A DNA stretch of 64,000 nt, taken from positions 310,001 to 374,000 of the forward strand of contig NZ_JAIVFX010000002.1 in NCBI RefSeq assembly GCF_020829625.1. The letters run 5' to 3'. A program made the position numbers and the translations under genes. The notes under the pieces are model-generated. The model was not told the DNA's origin. It was given only the letters and a program-made list of their open reading frames with translations, and ran no database searches. Numbering within the stretch: position 1 is the stretch's first letter; the number at the start of each line of letters is the position of its first letter. The DNA is from Nostoc sp. XA010. Its GTDB lineage: Bacteria > Cyanobacteriota > Cyanobacteriia > Cyanobacteriales > Nostocaceae. This document shows, piece after piece, positions 52,527 through 63,387 of the stretch.

Positions 52527-54812
52527 ATGGCAACTCAGTTCTGGGAAAAAAGCATAAAAATTAATGCTACTTTAACTAACTTACTATTTAAGCCTGTGCG
52601 TAGAGGCTTACTCTTATGTCGTAGCAAGCTACGTAAAGCGTCTGGTATTGCGCCTAGTCGCCTCATTAATCAAGGTTGGTGGCTTTTAAGGAAGCGTCTG
52701 CTGCCATTATTATGTCTGATATCATTCGTTGCGGTATTACTACTTAACACTTTTGCCCCTAGCGTTGCTCAACTACCTACTCAACCTCGTCAGGAAATTC
52801 GGGGGGTGTGGCTGAGTGGTAACGATTTTAGCGTTTTCAGAAATCGCTCAAAGGTACAAGCAGCCATGAGCCAACTGCGGCAGTTAAACTTTAACACTGT
52901 TTATCCAGTAGTGTGGAACGATGGCTATACACATTACCCCAGTGCCATCATGCAAAAAATGGGTATTCCTTTCTTCTTCAAGGGAACAGATGGACAAGAT
53001 GTGATTGCAGACATTATCAGCCAAGCCCGCAGAGAAGGGTTACTAGCAATTCCCTGGTTTGAATTTGGTTTCATGGTTCCCCTAACTTCGGAACTTGCAT
53101 CTCAGCATCCAGATTGGCTGACACAAAAGCGGGATGGGACTCAAACTTCAATTAGTGCTGCGGGTGAAGTAGCGTGGTTGAATCCGTTCCACCCGGAAGT
53201 GCAAAAGTTTATCACCGAACTGGTGATGGAAGTCATTACTCAATACGATGCTGATGGCGTTCAATTTGACGACCATACGAGTTTACCTGTAGATTTTGGT
53301 TACGATAAATACACAATTAGTCTATATACTCAAGAAACTGGCAATCCTCCCCCGCCCAATCCTCAAGCCCAAGCATGGATAAAATGGCGGGCAGATAAAA
53401 TCAGCACATTCATGGTAGACCTCTACCAAACCGTGAAAGCCAGAAAACCGAATGCCATCTTCTCAGTTTCTCCTAATTATTATGATTTCGCCTACAAGCT
53501 GCAACTGCAAGACTGGCTCAACTGGGTACGGTTGGGTATTGTCGATGAGTTAGTCATGCAGGTGTACCGTAATGATTTAGAAAGTTTTATTGCTCAAATT
53601 ACCCGCCCAGAAATTTTAGAAACACAAAAAGTCATCCAAACTGGTATCGGTATTATGGCGGGATTGCGAAATCGCCCAGTTTCCATGCCACAAATTCAAT
53701 CCCAGGTAAAAGCAGCGCAACAACGCGGTTTAGGTAGCGGCTTTTTCTACTACGAAAGCCTTTGGGATATCGCACCTGAACCAGCTGCGGAACGACAGTC
53801 AGCATTTGCGGCTCTTTTCCCAAACCCAGCGTTGCGCGACATCTCTCAAAATACACCACGCAAGCCAAGTTTTGATACTATATCCCTACCTTTATACACA
53901 AAACCTTCCCTCGGTCAACGGGTTCGCGGCTATTTCCTAGAAATGGCGATCGCAGGTGGTAAACCAAAGCGTATCTTATTAGATACAGGGTCAGCAGGGC
54001 TGCGAGTTCCCAAAGAGTTTTTAGGCAATGCCCCTATCCGCAGAACTGGACAAAATATCAAGGAGGTATTAAGTGATGGTACTATCTTGGAGGGAGAATT
54101 AGTTTATACTAACATCCGATTTGGTTTGCTTCCCGCCGCAGAACCCGTTCCGGTACAGATTGTTACTAGTCGCCAATGTACTGCCCAAAAGCCTAATTGT
54201 TCAGCAAAGAGTGGTGTGCCATTTTCCGGTATTATCGGTGTCAACTATTTTGAAAAGTCACTTCTCTATAATCCGTTGAGAAAATTACCAGGCAATCTGA
54301 GTAACGGATTTATCGTAGTTGGAAATGGCGGTAGTAACAAAAATGGCAGCCTAATTCTCGGTTTAACTGCTGACAATCAAGCAGGTTTCAAAATGGCTGC
54401 TTGGACTAAGCAAAGCGAAATTAATGGTGTAACTGGTAATAGATGGGATTCTCGATTGAGCAAAGTTTGTTTAACTCTTGCTGGGAGTTCTGCTAAAAAT
54501 TCTTGTAATGGCACAATGATTGCTGATACTGGAACTATTAATGGTTTGACTGAATTTAAGTCAGCTTCCACAGCAGGTAAACTCAAACCAGGAGTATTGC
54601 GCTCAACAAATGCTTTGAAAGTAGCAATTAATGGCATTTTTGATTACAGCCTGACACCAGGAACCCGCGATGGATTTAATCGCTGGAATTTAAGTATCTC
54701 ACCACAGGCAGAACTTCCTATATTAGTAAATACTGGCATTGCATTTTTTGATAAATACGATGTCCTCTTTGACCAAGTTAATGGAAGACAGGGTTTTCGC
54801 AGTCGGCGGTAA
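52527..54812 (+). CDS. Glycosidase-like (GHL10) domain fused to an aspartic-protease-like domain
   Basis: The 761-residue protein has a membrane anchor or signal (about residues 52-72) followed by a GHL10-type TIM barrel (EIRGVWLSGNDFSVF near 90; WFEFGFMVPL, DADGVQFDDHTSLP) to about residue 440. From about 450 to 761 a bilobal aspartic-protease-like domain follows, with LLDTGSAGLRV at Asp486 and MIADTGTINGL at Asp667. The spacing of 181 residues is like that of pepsin-type enzymes. Cysteines in CTAQKPNC may form a disulfide. GHL10 proteins are thought to act on envelope polysaccharides. The combination in one chain is unusual; a frameshift is not apparent. Confidence 0.8.
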   Translation: MATQFWEKSIKINATLTNLLFKPVRRGLLLCRSKLRKASGIAPSRLINQGWWLLRKRLLPLLCLISFVAVLLLNTFAPSVAQLPTQPRQEIRGVWLSGNDFSVFRNRSKVQAAMSQLRQLNFNTVYPVVWNDGYTHYPSAIMQKMGIPFFFKGTDGQDVIADIISQARREGLLAIPWFEFGFMVPLTSELASQHPDWLTQKRDGTQTSISAAGEVAWLNPFHPEVQKFITELVMEVITQYDADGVQFDDHTSLPVDFGYDKYTISLYTQETGNPPPPNPQAQAWIKWRADKISTFMVDLYQTVKARKPNAIFSVSPNYYDFAYKLQLQDWLNWVRLGIVDELVMQVYRNDLESFIAQITRPEILETQKVIQTGIGIMAGLRNRPVSMPQIQSQVKAAQQRGLGSGFFYYESLWDIAPEPAAERQSAFAALFPNPALRDISQNTPRKPSFDTISLPLYTKPSLGQRVRGYFLEMAIAGGKPKRILLDTGSAGLRVPKEFLGNAPIRRTGQNIKEVLSDGTILEGELVYTNIRFGLLPAAEPVPVQIVTSRQCTAQKPNCSAKSGVPFSGIIGVNYFEKSLLYNPLRKLPGNLSNGFIVVGNGGSNKNGSLILGLTADNQAGFKMAAWTKQSEINGVTGNRWDSRLSKVCLTLAGSSAKNSCNGTMIADTGTINGLTEFKSASTAGKLKPGVLRSTNALKVAINGIFDYSLTPGTRDGFNRWNLSISPQAELPILVNTGIAFFDKYDVLFDQVNGRQGFRSRR

Positions 54813-54902
54813 AAGGGAAGTAAAAACTTGCTCTCTCAGAAATAATGATACAAAGCACTGTTGTCTATCAAGGGAAGTTCGAGAGGTTTAAACAGGTTAT
54901 TA

Positions 54903-56258
54903 TTATAACTTCTGCCCTGCGTAAATCGATCGCACTTCGCCGTTACGGCGGATAACAGCTTCACCATTACTCACCTCTACTAATGTCCAACCGCTTGAGC
55001 CGATACTTTCACCCATATTGATGCGGCGAGTCACGCCATCAATTTTAAATAAAGCGGCAGACTTATTGCCTAACTCTAGTAATCCTTCTAAGGTATTACT
55101 CGGAGCAGTTGCGATCGCAACTGCCGGATATACTTGTTCTTGGGTAATAGTAGGTTCGGACTCTGGGGCTAGTGCTGCACGTAATGGAACTACTGGTAAT
55201 GCAGGCAGAGGGCTGGGTGTTTGTCGCACGGTAATCGGTGCAGTTTTCGCAGCTACAGGTTTAAGTTCGGCTCTTACAGCCGCAGCTAACATGTTGACAG
55301 TTACTGGTTTGGCGGCTTGTCGCACCGTATTCAGGGCACTTTTCACAACATTCGGTTGAGATCCTTGTAACGCACTCGCAACTCGTGGTAAAAGTGTGGG
55401 AGTCCCAGGAATAGCCGGCAGCGCGTAGCGCATTGGCGACGGCGCTTGATAAACGGGAACGTAGATGCGCTCAACAACGCTTCCAGAACGGTTGGGGACT
55501 AGTGGTGTGTTGTTAGCTAAAAGTGGAAGTGATGGTAAATTACCAGTTGTTTGCCTGTTACCAAAGGCTACTTGGTTAGTATTTGCCTGACTAGAAAATC
55601 CTGAACTGACAGATTTTTGATTGGGAGTTGCTCCTTGTTTATCTATAACTGCCAGCGATTGGAGCATGTAGTCAACCAAATCTGCCTCTATTTCTACTTT
55701 TGTTGGCAACTGTGACTGCGGTTGCGGCACTAGAACAGCTGGCAGGGTCAAGTTGTTATTTAACAGATATACAACTCCAGACTGTACCAAGTAGATAGTA
55801 CCAGCGATCGCCACGCCTAAAGTTGTTCCCACCATCAGCAGGTTGCCCAAATTCCGACTACTTTTCTGACGCTTTCTACTAACTCTTTTTACGGTGGCGG
55901 TGTCAAATACAACGGTACTCAAGTGTTTGTGGTTATCTTGAGCAACTGACTGTACTGGTTGGTTCACCGTGTTCGGTATAATCTGCGGTATCGTGACTCT
56001 TTGCAGCACGTTTTCTGGAGGTGACTGGCGTTGAGGTTGGGGAGAAACCCCAGCAACAGACTGGTTCGATTTGTTCTGCCTACTGTGCCTAACGGTTTGA
56101 GAAAGCAGATTACCACTAACATCCAGAATGGAGTCGATATCGGCAAAGAGTTCATCCATTAGACCATCAGCATAGTTTTCTATCGACCAAGGCTCGTTGG
56201 CGATTAAGTCTTCTGATGGTTCCGGTACTATGAGACGGGTGCTGGCTTCTTGTAACAT
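54903..56258 (-). CDS. Membrane protein with PilP/GspC-like C-terminal domain
   Basis: The 451-residue protein has an acidic N-terminus (FADIDSILD), one membrane helix near residues 140-163 followed by a Pro/Ala/Ser-rich linker, and a C-terminal beta domain (KSAALFKIDGVTRRINMGES near 397, then SIYAGQKL at the end) that resembles the HR domain of PilP or GspC pilus and secretion proteins. It probably spans the periplasm. A role in pili or secretion is inference from this domain alone. It is transcribed convergently with the fusion gene at 52527. Confidence 0.65.
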   Translation of the reverse strand: MLQEASTRLIVPEPSEDLIANEPWSIENYADGLMDELFADIDSILDVSGNLLSQTVRHSRQNKSNQSVAGVSPQPQRQSPPENVLQRVTIPQIIPNTVNQPVQSVAQDNHKHLSTVVFDTATVKRVSRKRQKSSRNLGNLLMVGTTLGVAIAGTIYLVQSGVVYLLNNNLTLPAVLVPQPQSQLPTKVEIEADLVDYMLQSLAVIDKQGATPNQKSVSSGFSSQANTNQVAFGNRQTTGNLPSLPLLANNTPLVPNRSGSVVERIYVPVYQAPSPMRYALPAIPGTPTLLPRVASALQGSQPNVVKSALNTVRQAAKPVTVNMLAAAVRAELKPVAAKTAPITVRQTPSPLPALPVVPLRAALAPESEPTITQEQVYPAVAIATAPSNTLEGLLELGNKSAALFKIDGVTRRINMGESIGSSGWTLVEVSNGEAVIRRNGEVRSIYAGQKL

Positions 56259-56488
56259 AGACTTTCTGGGTTGTTGCTAGGACGAGGAAACGCCGCGCCT
56301 ACTGCCTGGGAATTAGGATTACAGATAAAATATCCAATCTGCCGTCTGATTGAGACGAGTTGGTTGAGCGTTGGTATTAAAGTCAACTTTAATCTGGGGA
56401 TTGTTGATGATGCCACTACTAATAGTTATGTCATCTATCATACCAATCCCCCTCCCTACTACTATACTCAGTCTTTATCAAGTTTGTG

Positions 56489-58405
56489 TTAAGCTAACGC
56501 TGGAAATGCTGACTGGCTCTTGTTTCTACGCAATTCTAAATATAATAATAAAGCGTTAACATCGGCTGGGTTTACACCACCAATACGTGCAGCTTGACCA
56601 AGAGTGAGTGGTTTTACGTGAGTTAGCTTTTCCCGTGCCTCTTTAGAAAGGGTATCAATTGTTGTATAGTCTAAATCCGCAGGTAACTGGCGGTGCGCTT
56701 GGCGGGCAATTTGGTCAATCTGATTTTGTTGCCTAGCGAGATAGCCAGAATACTTGATGTCAATTTCTGCGCCTTCTTTCTCAGCGCGGTTGAGATTGGT
56801 GTTTCCCAGCCCGAACCTGTCGAGGTCAACGTAATGAAATCCGGGACGGCGCAGCAAGTCATTGAGGGTAATTGAACCTTTAATTAATTGCTGGGTATTA
56901 GATGCGATCGCTATTCCTATTTCATCATGTTCTTTGACTCGTGTGGCTTGCAATCTTTGCTTTTCTGTGGTAATATTGGCTTGCTTTTGGGTAAATAGAT
57001 CCCAACGGCGATCGTCAATTAAACCAATTTCCCGTCCCAAGGGTGTCAGGCGTTGGTCGGCATTATCAGAACGCAATATCAATCGGTACTCAGACCTACT
57101 GGTGAGCATCCGGTAAGGTTCGCGCAGGTCTTTTGTACACAAGTCATCAACTAGCGTCCCAATGTAACTTTGCTCGCGGGCAAAGACAATCATTTCTTGA
57201 GAGCGAACAAATCGAGCTGCGTTAATTCCCGCTACAAGCCCTTGAGCAGCAGCTTCTTCATAACCTGTGGTGCCGTTAATCTGCCCAGCACAAAACAATC
57301 CAGCAATCTTCTTAGTCATCAGTGTGGGGTAACACTGAGTTGCAGGTAAATAGTCATATTCCACAGCATACGCTGGACGCAGCATCACACATTTTTCCAA
57401 ACCGGGGAGAGTCCGTAACATTTGCAGTTGCAAATTTTCTGGTAATCCTGTGGAAAACCCTTGGATATAAAGTTCGGGTATATCCCGTCCTTCTGGTTCA
57501 ATAAAAATTTGGTGGCTTTCCTTATCGGCAAAGCGGACAATTTTATCTTCAATACTGGGACAATAACGCGGCCCTTTCGCTTCCACCCAACCGCCATAAA
57601 CTGGCGACAGGTGCAAATTTTCCTGAATTAGGCGATGGGTTTCGGCGGTTGTGCGGGTGATGTAGCAAGGCATCTGTTCCCGTTCTACCCACGCCTCTGG
57701 GTCAAAGCTAAACCAGCGTACATCTTCATCGCCTGGCTGGATGAGCATTTTACTATAATCTACCGATCGCTTGTCTACCCGGGCTGGGGTTCCAGTTTTG
57801 AGCCTTCCAGTTTCAAATCCCAGGCGATTTAGGGTTTGTGTCAATCCTTCAGCCGCAAATTCTCCTGCACGTCCGGCTGGCATTGATTTGTTACCAACCC
57901 AAATTTTACCCCCCAGGAAAGTGCCAGTTGTCAAGATGACTGCTTTACACTGGAACCCGACACCAAAATAAGTTTCAACGCCGATAACTTCACCGTTAGC
58001 GCCCAGCACTAAGTCTGTTGTCATACTTTCGCGGATTGTCAAGTTTTCTTGGTTCTCGACAATATTCTTCATCACTGCTGCATATTCGCGCTTATCTGTC
58101 TGGGCGCGTAATGCCCAAACAGCAGGCCCCCGTGAAGAGTTGAGGATACGTTTTTGTAGGTAGGTGCGGTCTGCTACTTTACCAATTTCTCCGCCGAGTG
58201 CATCTACCTCATGAGTCAACTGAGATTTAGCCGGGCCACCCACTGCTGGGTTACAAGGTTGCCAAGCGATTCTATCCAAGTTGAGCGTCAATAGCAGGGT
58301 ACGACAACCGAGGCGTGCAGAGGCGAGAGCTGCTTCGCAACCGGAGTGACCTGCACCGACGACTATGACATCAAAAGCGTCTTGGAATTCAACGGAATTG
58401 TGCAT
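56489..58405 (-). CDS. mnmG: tRNA uridine modification enzyme MnmG (GidA)
   Basis: The 638-residue enzyme begins [20 protein letters not shown] (start at 58405, chosen for family length) with the FAD motif [10 protein letters not shown]. Other signatures are [13 protein letters not shown] and TGTPARVD. With MnmE it makes the 5-carboxymethylaminomethyl group at U34 of tRNA. A longer frame reaches 58501, but the extra residues are not typical. It is divergent from the M15 peptidase gene. Confidence 0.97.
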   Translation of the reverse strand: MHNSVEFQDAFDVIVVGAGHSGCEAALASARLGCRTLLLTLNLDRIAWQPCNPAVGGPAKSQLTHEVDALGGEIGKVADRTYLQKRILNSSRGPAVWALRAQTDKREYAAVMKNIVENQENLTIRESMTTDLVLGANGEVIGVETYFGVGFQCKAVILTTGTFLGGKIWVGNKSMPAGRAGEFAAEGLTQTLNRLGFETGRLKTGTPARVDKRSVDYSKMLIQPGDEDVRWFSFDPEAWVEREQMPCYITRTTAETHRLIQENLHLSPVYGGWVEAKGPRYCPSIEDKIVRFADKESHQIFIEPEGRDIPELYIQGFSTGLPENLQLQMLRTLPGLEKCVMLRPAYAVEYDYLPATQCYPTLMTKKIAGLFCAGQINGTTGYEEAAAQGLVAGINAARFVRSQEMIVFAREQSYIGTLVDDLCTKDLREPYRMLTSRSEYRLILRSDNADQRLTPLGREIGLIDDRRWDLFTQKQANITTEKQRLQATRVKEHDEIGIAIASNTQQLIKGSITLNDLLRRPGFHYVDLDRFGLGNTNLNRAEKEGAEIDIKYSGYLARQQNQIDQIARQAHRQLPADLDYTTIDTLSKEAREKLTHVKPLTLGQAARIGGVNPADVNALLLYLELRRNKSQSAFPALA

Positions 58406-58501
58406 GGTCATACTTACAGGATCAGCAAGCTTAGAGTTCTTTTCAATTTTAACTGTTCCAGTGGTTTCATGGATGTAACTTTCTGATAAAAAAGTTATCA
58501 A

Positions 58502-58788
58502 AATTACTAGTACTAAATTAAAGACAAGTTTCTTTTTTTTAACTTGAGCGATAAGTCAAAAATATAATGTTTTTAAAATTTGTGACAACCTTCCGGGTTG
58601 TTTATAAAAACTATTGTTCACATATTTAGCTATTAGCACTCATTTAATTGAGTGCTGGTAGATGTTAGATATGTTTGAACCTATAGTTTAATTTCAATGA
58701 ATAATTTTTGCTTTTAAGTTATTAGCAAAAAATATTTTACAAAAGTTTATTAATTTTATTTTTTAACCAATTCAGCAACTATTTATAA
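58502..58788. other. Divergent promoter region with CIRCE-like pair
   Basis: This AT-rich stretch holds the TTAGCACTC...GAGTGCT palindrome at 58633 and no gene. Confidence 0.5.
58633..58658. promoter_or_regulatory. Degenerate CIRCE-like palindrome
   Basis: TTAGCACTC, eight bases, GAGTGCTGG. Spacing is one base short of CIRCE and the last two bases differ, so HrcA binding is doubtful. Confidence 0.3.
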
Positions 58789-59661
58789 ATGAAGCTTACC
58801 ATTACGAAAACAAAAAATATTACTAGAGACATCAGAAAAGCCACTTTCATCAGTATAGTTATTTTGATGATTTTTGTATTAGTAGCTAGTAATGAGATTA
58901 CCCATCAGAAAGTTGCTATAACCGCCCAACCATTAAACGGATGCTTGAGTACTGATTCGTTACCTTGTACAGATATCTTTAAAAAGACGACATCAGAACC
59001 ATTTCTTCCCGATCCAAAATTAAATGCTCAACAGCGTTTCTTATCTGCGATCGCTAGGAAATTACCTACAGTTCCCCAGCCTGGTACTTATGAATATATT
59101 TTGCTGCGAAACTATGGCGCAGTCTTTGTAAATCAAGATGTCGGAATTAAACTACCGCAAAAAAATATTTTTGCTAATGAACAAGAAACCCAAGAATTTC
59201 AAGGTAGTTTAACAATGAGTCATGTTGAGGGCACTAAGGATTGTTATTTACAAAAATCGGCGGCTGATGCTTTAAATAAAGCGCGAATCCAGCAACAGAT
59301 ACCACTAAAATCTGGTTATGGTTCTGGTGATTGTACTCGCACTTTCAATACGAATTTAAGATTTTGGCACAAATATGCTAACAATCAGGTTTTGGCAAAA
59401 GTTCAACAGGGCCAAGAAACAAAAGTTCTCGGTTTAGTTGCACCTCCTGGAACTTCACAACATCTTTGGGGATTAGCAATTGATTTACGCGTAAGTAGTA
59501 AAGAACAAAGAAAAGCTCTTAATCAAAATGGTTGGTTTCAAACTGTACAAAATGACGTTCCACATTGGACTTATGTGGGTTTAACTGAAGAGAATTTACC
59601 TCTGTTTGGTTTTAACAAACAAGTCGTCCAAGGTATTACTTATTGGATTACACCACTTTAA
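58789..59661 (+). CDS. M15 (VanY-type) D-alanyl-D-alanine carboxypeptidase
   Basis: The 290-residue protein has one N-terminal membrane helix (residues 20-38) and a C-terminal M15 zinc-peptidase domain with SQHLWGLAIDLRV near 224 (the SxHxxGxAxD motif) and DVPHWTYVG near 258 providing the third ligand. It should trim peptidoglycan stem peptides in the periplasm. Two cysteines in CLSTDSLPC may form a disulfide. It is followed by the NYN protein on the same strand, 39 bases away. Confidence 0.9.
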   Translation: MKLTITKTKNITRDIRKATFISIVILMIFVLVASNEITHQKVAITAQPLNGCLSTDSLPCTDIFKKTTSEPFLPDPKLNAQQRFLSAIARKLPTVPQPGTYEYILLRNYGAVFVNQDVGIKLPQKNIFANEQETQEFQGSLTMSHVEGTKDCYLQKSAADALNKARIQQQIPLKSGYGSGDCTRTFNTNLRFWHKYANNQVLAKVQQGQETKVLGLVAPPGTSQHLWGLAIDLRVSSKEQRKALNQNGWFQTVQNDVPHWTYVGLTEENLPLFGFNKQVVQGITYWITPL

Positions 59662-59700
59662 TTGTTAGATAGCTTGAAAACTTGGGAATACTAAACTTAA

Positions 59701-61242
59701 ATGTGTATTGTCAGAGATTTAGCTATGCCAAACGAAGCTGCTAACCAAGAGCAAGCCTTCCTGATTGAATTATTAAGAGCAACTTATCAAAATCAGGAAG
59801 TATATCCAATTCTGCAACAGAATTTAAGCAAACTCAATGATAACTTAGCTTTCATATTGCGGAAATGGGTAAGCGATCGCTTTGCTAAAGAACCTGCCAT
59901 TGCTATTAATTTAGCCAGAGTTATTATCCAACTAAGCACAATTATTCAAGGGTTTGAACAAGGTAGCCTTGCAAGTAATTTGGAAATTGCAATTGCAGGT
60001 TATGAAACAGTTTTGCAAGTGTGTACCCGTGAGGCTTTCCCTAAAGAATGGGATGTCGTCCAGCAAGCTTTGGTAACAGCTTATCAGCAACGCCAGCAAA
60101 TTCTTTCCAGAACCATTGGGGAACTTCGAGAGCAGACTATTCAAACCCAGACTCAAATCAATACATTAACTGAGCAATTACAAGAAGAATTACAACAAGC
60201 AAAGCAGCAAGTCAATGACTTAAAAACAACAATTACACAGTTAAAACAGGAAGAAGGTAATTCTGAATCAAAAATAGAGATAACATCTTTAATAGCTGAG
60301 TTTAAAGAGTTAAAGCAACGTCAGGATCGTGTAGAGCAGTTTACTACAGTTAACATTTCACCTAAAACTGAGCAGTTCAACACAGCTATTTTTTATGATA
60401 TTGAAAACTTAACAATGGGTAGAAACAACCCTAACTTAAAATTTTCTCTAAAAGACATTCAAACAAATTTGGAAAACACTACCCTAGTTAATAAAATAGC
60501 TATCCAATGCGCTTATGCTGACTGGAGTGATTTTCGATTAAGACCGCTCAAGAATGAAATTCAAGAACTTGGCATAGAAGCAATTCAAATTTTTGATTAT
60601 AGTCACAAACGGAATGCAGCAGATATGCAACTAGCCATTGATATCATGGAATTAGCCCAAAGCCGTCCTACACTGCAAGTTTTCGTTATTGTATCAGGTG
60701 ATGGTGCATTTGCCGCTTTAGCTAAAAAGCTTCATGAATATGGAAAGACTGTAATTGGATGTGCTTATGAAGGACAAATTAATCGTATTCTCAAGTCTGT
60801 TTGTGATTGCTTTATACCTATACCTGATCCCCAAGGAAAAATAGAGGATATTCCAATTAATGAAGTAACTAGAGAGAGTTTTTTAAATGATACTATTTTA
60901 GTAGTAACTAATAAAGTTTTGCAGGATTTAAAGAATAATTTTGAGCAATTAAGTCAGCTTAAAGAAGGTGGTATTCTTCTGCCTAAGATTCACACAATAT
61001 TGAAACATAATATCCCAAATTTTGACCAAGAAAGAGAAAAACATGGTTATAGGTTGTTGAAATTTTTGTTAAAGAAAGCCATTGAAGGAACAGATATTTG
61101 TCTATCGAGTGATAACAATAAATTAATTTTGAGAGAAACGTTAACTTTAGGCTCTAATGGCTCATCAAATAAAACTTTAAATTGTGGTAGCCCTTATTTA
61201 AGGGCTAGAGTACTTACTACAAACTCCGTTAACCTGTCATAA
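59701..61242 (+). CDS. NYN-domain nuclease-like protein with helical head and OST-HTH-like tail
   Basis: The 513 residues comprise a helical region also seen in cyanobacterial proteins with TPR-like segments (about 10-125), a coiled coil (about 130-210), a NYN (PIN-like) domain with AIFYDIENL near 228, NAADMQLAIDIMELA and VIVSGDGAFAALAKKL near 330, and an OST-HTH/LOTUS-like segment (LKEGGILLPKIHTILKHN, about 420-437). The Asp residues of the NYN motifs fit a metal-dependent RNase. The start could be 59701 or the ATG at 59725. The C-terminal 20 residues (SPYLRARVLTTNSVNLS) look unlike the rest and may come from a recent extension. Confidence 0.8.
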   Translation: MCIVRDLAMPNEAANQEQAFLIELLRATYQNQEVYPILQQNLSKLNDNLAFILRKWVSDRFAKEPAIAINLARVIIQLSTIIQGFEQGSLASNLEIAIAGYETVLQVCTREAFPKEWDVVQQALVTAYQQRQQILSRTIGELREQTIQTQTQINTLTEQLQEELQQAKQQVNDLKTTITQLKQEEGNSESKIEITSLIAEFKELKQRQDRVEQFTTVNISPKTEQFNTAIFYDIENLTMGRNNPNLKFSLKDIQTNLENTTLVNKIAIQCAYADWSDFRLRPLKNEIQELGIEAIQIFDYSHKRNAADMQLAIDIMELAQSRPTLQVFVIVSGDGAFAALAKKLHEYGKTVIGCAYEGQINRILKSVCDCFIPIPDPQGKIEDIPINEVTRESFLNDTILVVTNKVLQDLKNNFEQLSQLKEGGILLPKIHTILKHNIPNFDQEREKHGYRLLKFLLKKAIEGTDICLSSDNNKLILRETLTLGSNGSSNKTLNCGSPYLRARVLTTNSVNLS

Positions 61243-61470
61243 TCCCGTTTAGCAGACTACTAGTACAGCACGACCACAATTAGACAGGCTTACCCTGAGT
61301 ATAGGACTCATATTTGATTTTTGAAATATACGTAGGGTGTGTTATACCGTAGGCTAACGCACCAAAATCATAATTAAATAGATTGAATAAATTTAAAAAT
61401 AAAGATCCAGTTAGTCTTTACAAAAAGTACAGGTAGTTTGGCAAATAAAACTTTTTTATCTTTAGCTCCG

Positions 61471-61513
61471 TTCTTCAACTCTTGCAAAAACTACTTTTAC
61501 AAGAGTTGAAGAA
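61471..61513. terminator. Terminator hairpin between convergent genes
   Basis: TTCTTCAACTCTTG and CAAGAGTTGAAGAA form a perfect 14-bp stem with a 15-base loop. It lies between the NYN gene and the minus-strand gene at 61532. Confidence 0.6.
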
Positions 61514-61531
61514 AGAGTATCCTAACGACTG

Positions 61532-62491
61532 TTATTCATTAACAATCGTAAAGCCTTCATAATCAACGACTCCACTCACAGCATTTGGTAAATTAACGTT
61601 ACCAAGTAAGGTGGCGGTTGCAAAGCCAGCACCATTAGCACCACCAGCACTACCTAAACCTAGACCTGATGCAGCAAGTTCATCTTGGTAGCCTGTGATC
61701 TCATACACAGCGCCAGTTTCCGCCCAACCGATCAATCTTTGAGAACCCAAGTTAGTAAATGACAACCCAGAATCTGCGTTGAGATTCAAAGCTTGCCCTG
61801 AAGCAGTTCTCAGCGCAATCGGCGCAGATAGCTGACCAGTGAGCAAATCGACTTTGTAAAGCTGGTTCCCATCTCCATCATTAGTCCTGAAATCGCTAGC
61901 AAGAGCGCGAGTATTACCAGGATTGAGATTGTCGATAGCTAATCCATCGGCAAATTGAGAGTTGGTAGGTTGAGTTCCTTGTCTTTGTGCAGCAGTAGTA
62001 GCTGGGCCAAAGTTGTCTACAAGGCTAATAACTCCAGGGGTAGCTGTAGTAATTCTATAAAGAGAGCTTCCTACTGGCCCATTTGCGGGATTCGGATTCC
62101 CTGAAATGTTGTATAAAGCACTACGATTAAAGTCAGCACCTGACTCAAATCCAAAACGACGGTCAGATCCTGTACGAGTTGGTGAGGTCGTGGCTGGAGC
62201 AAAAGGCTGATCTACATTATTAACGACAGTAACAGTTGGATCAATTGGTGTTGTAGCACCAGTGACCCGTGCTTCGTTAACTGCACCTACCCTTCCGGTA
62301 ATGGGGTTAGTTCCCAAACCTTCTAGATCGGCGGTAGTAGCATTAGCTGCAAGATTGACTGTACCTACTCTTGTAGGAGTAATAGAACCTCCAGGCCCCG
62401 AAGGGATCAAAAAGCGGTAAACGTCAAGTTGCTTGCCATTACTAGCGTTGCCGTCACTATCCTCTCCAATGGTATAGCCGTAAAGAGCCAT
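61532..62491 (-). CDS. Gly/Ala/Thr-rich protein, unknown
   Basis: From the ATG at 62491, which follows AAGGAG at good spacing, the protein has 319 residues. It lacks a signal peptide and has repeated strand-like blocks (DVYRFLIPSGPGGS, LYRITTATPGVISL, NQLYKVDLLTGQLS) that suggest a beta-propeller or similar fold. Low complexity segments are present. It may be exported by a type I route, which is inference. The frame extends to 62611, but without a ribosome-binding site. The function is unknown. Confidence 0.7.
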   Translation of the reverse strand: MALYGYTIGEDSDGNASNGKQLDVYRFLIPSGPGGSITPTRVGTVNLAANATTADLEGLGTNPITGRVGAVNEARVTGATTPIDPTVTVVNNVDQPFAPATTSPTRTGSDRRFGFESGADFNRSALYNISGNPNPANGPVGSSLYRITTATPGVISLVDNFGPATTAAQRQGTQPTNSQFADGLAIDNLNPGNTRALASDFRTNDGDGNQLYKVDLLTGQLSAPIALRTASGQALNLNADSGLSFTNLGSQRLIGWAETGAVYEITGYQDELAASGLGLGSAGGANGAGFATATLLGNVNLPNAVSGVVDYEGFTIVNE

Positions 62492-63221
62492 GAGAATTTT
62501 CTCCTTGTTGAAACCTGTTAACCTTTTGGGAACATTCCAAATATGCAGTATTTCAAATGTGCAAATTTGTATGTGGCTAAAAGTCTTTAACGACACAAAC
62601 AAAGCTAACATTTGCAGGCTAAAAGTTAAACCTAGTCTGCATTATTTTAACTTTGCTTATATAGCCTATAACCTTGCCAAATTGAAACACTACTAAACCT
62701 TTGACTGTAAACAGGTAAGGACAACTTAACTCAATACTGTTATAGTTACTATTTGCTCAACGAATAAAGAGAAAAGAGTATTTGATTTGCCAATTTAAAG
62801 TCAAAGTTTAAGGTTAAAAAAACTGTATTTGGAATTATCTTAGTAAGACTATATTTGAGTAATGTTAAGATTTCATAATATTTCGGTTAAATCTAATAGT
62901 TACTAATTTATTTTATATACTGATGTAAGCATAACTCGACTGTTTTAATAGCTATTAAACGATTTAATCTTCGCAGGCGATCGCTATTGGTCTTAAAAAT
63001 TACGCATTGGCAGGAAATACCAAAAATAGATGTTTTAAAAATACATCTGTCTTAGGGATAATTTATTAATTACCCGTACAGTGCGGGTGTATTTACCATC
63101 AAAAAATGGCCAATAAAAGCCTCAAAAAACCAAACCTATTTTAGTAAATGCTTACCATCATTAATTTCTACAGTGCGTAAGTCTTAGTCCTATTCACTTG
63201 AAAGTACCTTTAACAAAAAGA

Positions 63222-63273
63222 TTAAAGGGCAAAGGTAAAAATAAAATCTCATCTCTTTTCCTTTGCCCTTTAA
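63222..63273. repeat. 14-bp perfect inverted repeat
   Basis: TTAAAGGGCAAAGG and CCTTTGCCCTTTAA flank a 24-base AT-rich spacer. It could be a terminator or an element end. Confidence 0.7.
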
Positions 63274-63387
63274 CCGATTCTGCAAGAACTCTGACGTAGT
63301 TATCCAGAAGCTAACAGAAATTGGTGCTTAACATTTTACTGGCGATGCCTACGGCGGCAAGCTACGCAATCCAATTTCTTTTTGTAA

